A stretch of 64,000 nucleotides of DNA from an uncultured Acetatifactor sp. GTDB taxonomy: Bacteria > Bacillota > Clostridia > Lachnospirales > Lachnospiraceae. Positions 60,004 through 64,000 of this stretch are shown here, piece by piece. The notes under the pieces are model-generated. The model was not told the origin of the DNA. It ran no database searches and saw only the letters and a list, made by a program, of their open reading frames with translations. The stretch's first letter is position 1. Each line of letters begins with the position of its first letter. Location: positions 62,001 through 126,000 of the forward strand of contig CANQBS010000001.1 in NCBI GenBank assembly GCA_947589075.1. Reading direction: 5' to 3'. The position numbers and the translations under genes are program-made.

Positions 60004-60777
60004 ATGAAGGTTGTTATTTTGGCAGGTGGATATGGAACACGTATTTCAGAAGAATCATTATATAAACCGAAGCCTATGATTGAGATAGGGGAGATGCCTA
60101 TTTTATGGCATATTATGAAAACCTATTCTTATTATGGATTTAATGATTTTATTATTTGTGCGGGTTATAAACAACAAGTAATTAAAGAATGGTTTGCCAG
60201 TTATTTCCTTTATACATCTGATATTACTTTTGATTTTAAAAATGACAATAAAGTGATTGTGCATGATAAACATGTTGAAAAGTGGACGGTAACAGTGGTT
60301 GATACAGGATTAGATACACAAACGGGAGGCAGAATTAAGAGGATTAGAGAATATGTAGGAAACGAATCGTTTATGTGCACGTATGGAGATGCGGTCAGTG
60401 ATATTAACATTGGTAAACTGTTGGAATTTCATAATGCACATGGCAAAATAGCTACGATGTCAACTTATAATTTTGGGCAGAATAAGGGTGTTGTTGAAAT
60501 TGAAAAAGACGGACGAATAAGTGCCTTTAGAGAAAAGTCGGATTTGGATGGTGATCTGATAAACATGGGTTTTATGGTATTTAAGCCAGAGTTATTTAAT
60601 TATATAGATGGGGATGAGACGGCTCTTGAAAAAGAACCAATGCGCAAATTGGTTAATGATAAGCAATTATTAGGGTATGTTCATAAAGGTTTTTGGCAGT
60701 GTATGGATACTTTGCGGGAAAAGCAGAAACTTGATCAAATGTGGAATGAAGGCAAAGCATTGTGGAAAGTATGGTGA
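60004..60777 (+). CDS. rfbF: Glucose-1-phosphate cytidylyltransferase
   Basis: 257 aa. RfbF/DdhA/AscA makes CDP-glucose from CTP and glucose-1-phosphate. Signatures: VVILAGGYGTRISEESLYKPKPMIEIG (pyrophosphorylase loop), LWHIMKTYSYYGFNDFIICAGY, VDTGLDTQTGGRIKR and TYGDAVSDIN (metal site Asp). The length matches the family. It is the first gene of a CDP-sugar set, but CDP-glucose 4,6-dehydratase (rfbG) does not follow; rfbH does. Confidence 0.96.
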   Translation: MKVVILAGGYGTRISEESLYKPKPMIEIGEMPILWHIMKTYSYYGFNDFIICAGYKQQVIKEWFASYFLYTSDITFDFKNDNKVIVHDKHVEKWTVTVVDTGLDTQTGGRIKRIREYVGNESFMCTYGDAVSDINIGKLLEFHNAHGKIATMSTYNFGQNKGVVEIEKDGRISAFREKSDLDGDLINMGFMVFKPELFNYIDGDETALEKEPMRKLVNDKQLLGYVHKGFWQCMDTLREKQKLDQMWNEGKALWKVW

Positions 60778-60821
60778 GACATGTTTTTAGATGAAATCTA
60801 GTATTTAAGGCGGATAATATA

Positions 60822-62165
60822 ATGGAGAAAAATTGGGCAACAGAAGCTGAAGCAAGGGAAAAAATTAAAGAACTTGTGGTAAAGTATTATCATGATTTCA
60901 AAGAAAAGCATATTCCTTTTGTCCCGGGAGATCGTATTGCCTATGCAGCGCGCGTCTATGATGAAGAAGAAATGTTGAGTTTAACGGATGCTATGCTGGA
61001 TTTTTGGCTGACTACAGGTAGATTTGCAGAGCAATTTGAAAAAGAATTTGCAAAATGGATTGGTGTCAAATATGCGCATCTTGTAAATAGTGGCTCGTCA
61101 GCTAATTTGATTGCGTTTGCTGTACTTACGGCACCGGAGTTAGGGGAGAGACAGATTAAAAGGGGCGATGAGGTAATAACAGTTGCCTGTGGATTCCCCA
61201 CAACGGTTGCTCCTATTCTTCAATATGGGGCTGTACCTGTGTTCGTAGATGTTACAGTTCCGCAATATAACATTGATATTACGAAGCTTGAGGATGCAAT
61301 CTCTGATAAGACCAAGGCAGTGATGATTGCTCATACGCTTGGAAATCCATTTGATCTTAAACATGTTAAAGAATTTTGCACAAGGCACGGATTGTGGCTC
61401 ATTGAAGATAATTGTGATGCTCTTGGAAGCCAATATACGATTAATGGAGTGACAAAATATACTGGAACCTGGGGAGATATAGCAACCAGCAGCTTTTATC
61501 CCCCACATCATATTACGATGGGAGAGGGAGGATGCGTTTATACGGATGATTCGCAACTACATCGCCTTATCTTATCATATCGTGATTGGGGAAGAGACTG
61601 CGTATGCCCACCAGGTTTTGACAATTTTTGTGGGCATCGCTATGATACAAGTTTTGCAAATCTTCCTGCTGGTTATGATCATAAGTATGTGTATAGCCAT
61701 TTCGGGTATAATCTCAAGGTGACTGATTTACAGGCATCCATAGGTTGTGAACAACTAAAGAAGCTGCCTGAATTCATTGAAAGGCGAAAGAATAATTGGA
61801 AAAAATTGCATGACAACTTAAGTGGTTTCGCTGGTAAAGTGATACTTCCAGAAGCTGCTGAGAATAGTGTACCATCCTGGTTTGGTTTTCTGATTTCCGT
61901 TAGACCTGAATCAGGGCTTCAACGAAATGAAATTACGAAATATCTTGAAAGACATAATATTCAGACCAGACTTCTTTTTAGCGGAAATTTAATAAAACAT
62001 CCATGTTTCGATCAAATTAGAGAAACAGATGCGTATCGTATAGTGGGGAAGTTAGCAAATACTGATTTCATTATGAATAATTCATTTTGGGTAGGTGTGT
62101 ATCCGGGTATGTCTGGTGAGATGATAGATTACATGTCGGAGGTCATTGCGGGAGCAATTTGTTAG
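60822..62165 (+). CDS. rfbH: CDP-4-keto-6-deoxyglucose 3-dehydrase (E1), PLP/PMP and iron-sulfur enzyme
   Basis: 447 aa, DegT/DnrJ/EryC1 fold. E1 removes the C3 hydroxyl of CDP-4-keto-6-deoxyglucose using PMP and a [2Fe-2S] centre. Two diagnostic features are visible: the PLP-binding Lys is replaced by His (PPHHITMGEGG), and the cluster cysteines appear as CVC-x7-C (CVCPPGFDNFC) with another Cys upstream (IEDNCDALGS). Also GSSANLIAF and GYNLKVTDLQASIG. Reaction needs an E3 reductase; none is seen in this window. It follows rfbF by 44 bases and is followed by an SDR gene. Confidence 0.95.
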   Translation: MEKNWATEAEAREKIKELVVKYYHDFKEKHIPFVPGDRIAYAARVYDEEEMLSLTDAMLDFWLTTGRFAEQFEKEFAKWIGVKYAHLVNSGSSANLIAFAVLTAPELGERQIKRGDEVITVACGFPTTVAPILQYGAVPVFVDVTVPQYNIDITKLEDAISDKTKAVMIAHTLGNPFDLKHVKEFCTRHGLWLIEDNCDALGSQYTINGVTKYTGTWGDIATSSFYPPHHITMGEGGCVYTDDSQLHRLILSYRDWGRDCVCPPGFDNFCGHRYDTSFANLPAGYDHKYVYSHFGYNLKVTDLQASIGCEQLKKLPEFIERRKNNWKKLHDNLSGFAGKVILPEAAENSVPSWFGFLISVRPESGLQRNEITKYLERHNIQTRLLFSGNLIKHPCFDQIRETDAYRIVGKLANTDFIMNNSFWVGVYPGMSGEMIDYMSEVIAGAIC

Positions 62166-62182
62166 AAAATTTAGGAGGTGAA

Positions 62183-63100
62183 ATGAAAAAAGTAATTGTA
62201 ACCGGTGCAAATGGTTTTATTGGAAGTGCACTTTGCAGAGGATTATCTGCCAAGGGAATAGAGGTAATTGCAGTAGTACATAATTATCAAAATGATATGT
62301 TTGTTTCGGATAAAAATATACGGACAATTTGGTGTGATCTATCACAATTTTCGAAGCTGCCAGAATTGATAAACGATAATAATATAGATGCGTTATATCA
62401 TTTAGCTTGGGCAGGAAGTGCTGGAGAAATGCGAGGAAATAGCGATATCCAATTAAGCAATGTAAAATATACCTGTGATACAATAAAAGCTTGTGATACA
62501 ATTGGGTGTAAAAGATTCATATTTGCATCCAGTATTATGGAGTATGAAGTTGCGGCACTGATGGAGACGGACGCGGTGCCAAGTATAAACACGTTATATT
62601 CAAGCGCTAAGATAGCAGCGGATTATATGGGAAGGGCAATAGCTGGAAAACTAAAAATTGATTATATAAGAGCCCTGATTTCTAATATATATGGTCCAGG
62701 AGAAAAAAATCAGAGACTTATTAATACAAGCCTGCAAAAATTAATGCGGGGGGAGCATTGTTCCTTTTCTGCCGGAGAACAGATGTATGATTTCATATAT
62801 ATAGAAGATGCGACAAAAGCGCTTATTGCTGCAGGAGATTTGGGGTTATCTAATAAAACGTATTATATTGGCAGTCTACAGCCGAGACCATTGAAAGAAT
62901 TTCTTTATGAGCTTCGCGACCAGGTGGATCCTAAAATAGAGATTGGGTTAGGAGAGATACCTTATGAAGGGGTATCTTTGTCATATAAAGAATTTGATAT
63001 TAATGCTTTAAAGAAGGATACAGGATTTATCCCCTCAATTTCTTTCGCGGAAGGAATCCAAAATACCATTCTATGGATGCGAGGTGAACATTTTGCATAA
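62183..63100 (+). CDS. NAD(P)-dependent sugar epimerase/reductase (SDR) of the CDP-sugar set
   Basis: 305 aa from the ATG at 62183 (AGGAGGTG upstream). Extended SDR with VTGANGFIGSALCRG, LYHLAWAGSAGEM, ASSIMEYE and YSSAK catalytic Tyr-Lys. It could be the C4 reductase that ends a 3,6-dideoxyhexose pathway (RfbJ/AscF-like), which fits its place after rfbH, but the specificity (abequose-, paratose- or ascarylose-type) is not readable. The 3' end overlaps the RmlC-like gene. Confidence 0.85.
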   Translation: MKKVIVTGANGFIGSALCRGLSAKGIEVIAVVHNYQNDMFVSDKNIRTIWCDLSQFSKLPELINDNNIDALYHLAWAGSAGEMRGNSDIQLSNVKYTCDTIKACDTIGCKRFIFASSIMEYEVAALMETDAVPSINTLYSSAKIAADYMGRAIAGKLKIDYIRALISNIYGPGEKNQRLINTSLQKLMRGEHCSFSAGEQMYDFIYIEDATKALIAAGDLGLSNKTYYIGSLQPRPLKEFLYELRDQVDPKIEIGLGEIPYEGVSLSYKEFDINALKKDTGFIPSISFAEGIQNTILWMRGEHFA

Positions 63101-63653
63101 ATTTGAGTTTAGAGAATTAGATTTAAAAGATGCGTTTTATATTGATAATTTTTTTATGGATGATGAAAGGGGATCGTTTACAAAATGTTTTGAAAAAGAA
63201 ATATATGAACAAAGGGGAATTCAATTTCAACTTAGTGAATCTTTCTATTCCGTTTCTGCTAAAAACGTGATGAGGGGGCTTCATTTTCAAATCCATAATC
63301 CGCAGGCTAAGTTAGTTTGTGTGTTAAATGGAAAAGTATGGGATGTAATCGTTGATTTAAGGATGGGAAGCAATACTTATAAACAGTGGTTTGGAATTGA
63401 ACTCAGCAGAGAAGAGCATAATGCTTTATATATCCCTAAGGGTTTTGCACATGGATTTGTAGCATTAGAAGATAAAACGATTATGCTTTATCAATGTGAT
63501 GGGGTTTATGACAAGGAGACTGATACGGGAATTCGATTTGATGATCCTGAAATTGGCATCGCTTGGCCCATTGATTTGAAGTGTGCGATACATTCGGAAA
63601 GAGATATGAAATTAATGAATCTTAGAGAATATGAGCGGAGGATGGGATCATAA
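63093..63653 (+). CDS. RmlC-like (cupin) NDP-4-keto-sugar epimerase
   Basis: 186 aa from a TTG at 63093 with GAGGTG upstream (the GTG at 63084 in the track is an alternative). Signatures of the dTDP-4-dehydrorhamnose 3,5-epimerase family: MRGLHFQ with the catalytic His, PQAKLVCVLNGKVWDVIVDLR, IPKGFAHGFVALED and LYQCDGVYDKETDTGIRFDDPEIGI with the Tyr region. Next to rfbF/rfbH rather than rmlABD, it probably acts on a CDP-linked sugar as a 5- or 3,5-epimerase, in the manner of AscE in ascarylose synthesis. That assignment is inference. Confidence 0.86.
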   Translation: MHKFEFRELDLKDAFYIDNFFMDDERGSFTKCFEKEIYEQRGIQFQLSESFYSVSAKNVMRGLHFQIHNPQAKLVCVLNGKVWDVIVDLRMGSNTYKQWFGIELSREEHNALYIPKGFAHGFVALEDKTIMLYQCDGVYDKETDTGIRFDDPEIGIAWPIDLKCAIHSERDMKLMNLREYERRMGS

Positions 63654-64000
63654 TGACAGTCCCTGTTTTGAGCTTTTGTATAACAGCGTATAATAGAAGA
63701 GAACTCGTTCTTGAATTGGTTAATAACCTACTGAGAATAAAAAGGGACGATATTGAAATTGTAGTGAGCATACAGCCTTGTAATGATGGTACTTATGAAG
63801 CTTTATCTGATATAGCAGATGCTCGTCTTAAACTAAAAGAAAATGATGAAATAATTGCAGTGCATCAAAATTGGCTGCAGTCTCTTAATATGGGTACGGG
63901 ACGGTGGCTCTTGGAGGTGAACGATTATGATTGGATTAATATTGAAGAGGTGGATAATCTGATTGATATTTTAGTGAAAAATGATGAATGGGGGGGGTAT
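63653..64000 (+). CDS. Family 2 glycosyltransferase, 3' end cut by window edge
   Basis: Not in the ORF track. The ATG at 63653 overlaps the previous stop (TAATG) and the frame is open for 116 codons to the window edge. The start VPVLSFCITAYNRRELVLELV and IEIVVSIQPCNDGTYEAL (nucleotide-binding region) mark a GT2 enzyme, with LEVNDYDWI near the visible end where the metal site would be. It continues the locus B operon to the right. Confidence 0.75.
   Translation, partial: MTVPVLSFCITAYNRRELVLELVNNLLRIKRDDIEIVVSIQPCNDGTYEALSDIADARLKLKENDEIIAVHQNWLQSLNMGTGRWLLEVNDYDWINIEEVDNLIDILVKNDEWGGY

Overview
The window looks like chromosomal DNA from a Gram-positive member of Clostridia, most likely Lachnospiraceae. 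The reasons are strong AGGAGG-type ribosome binding sites, TTGACA/TATAAT-like promoters, lipoprotein-type solute-binding proteins, a CdaA-CdaR (YbbR) pair, an HPr with both His15 and Ser46, RecD2, ComF, MreB, a DUF3048 lipoprotein and a Spo0A-type DNA-binding domain. No rRNA, tRNA, CRISPR array, insertion sequence or phage gene was recognised. The species assignment is inference.

Layout. (1) 1-6 kb: the end of a family 2 glycosyltransferase, then the excision repair genes uvrB and uvrA. (2) 6-18 kb: a maltodextrin/glycogen module. It holds a LacI-type regulator on the minus strand, a 643-bp regulatory gap with promoters and palindromes, a maltose-type ABC importer (binding protein and two permeases, no ATPase), type I pullulanase, 4-alpha-glucanotransferase and a glycogen-debranching amylo-1,6-glucosidase. 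(3) 18-28 kb: housekeeping genes. These are mreB, recD2, comF, two unknown membrane proteins, cdaA, cdaR and an HPr gene, followed on the minus strand by a DUF3048 lipoprotein and a divergent-PAP2 protein. (4) 28-32 kb: a GtrB-like glycosyltransferase, a free-standing Spo0A C-terminal domain gene with a perfect 0A box in its promoter, two membrane proteins and a glycosyltransferase.

(5) 32.8-47.6 kb (locus A): a polysaccharide operon of fairly high GC. A strong promoter at 32.77 kb precedes a polyprenyl-phosphate sugar transferase, a Wzz-like protein, six further glycosyltransferases that split between families 2 and 4 (plus a seventh at the end), an EpsG-like and an O-antigen-ligase-like membrane protein, a second, short sugar transferase and an NAD-dependent epimerase. 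(6) 47.8-64 kb (locus B): a visibly more AT-rich polysaccharide locus. It has a Wzx flippase, a Wzy-like polymerase, a third initiating sugar transferase, a ManC-like nucleotidyltransferase with a truncated cupin tail, a membrane CapD/WbpM-type dehydratase, several glycosyltransferases, an acyltransferase and a CDP-sugar gene set (rfbF, rfbH, an SDR and an RmlC-like epimerase). The locus runs off the right edge.

How the parts work together. The maltodextrin module would import and trim alpha-glucans under LacI control. The two polysaccharide loci would build one or two cell-surface glycans by initiation on undecaprenyl phosphate, extension, flipping by the single Wzx and polymerisation. The points most worth following are the incomplete CDP-3,6-dideoxyhexose-like pathway at 60-63.7 kb, a polymerase gene flanked by a 21-bp exact direct repeat at 40-41.6 kb, the Spo0A-domain gene with its own 0A box, and many 14-15-nt tandem repeats at gene ends and in linkers.
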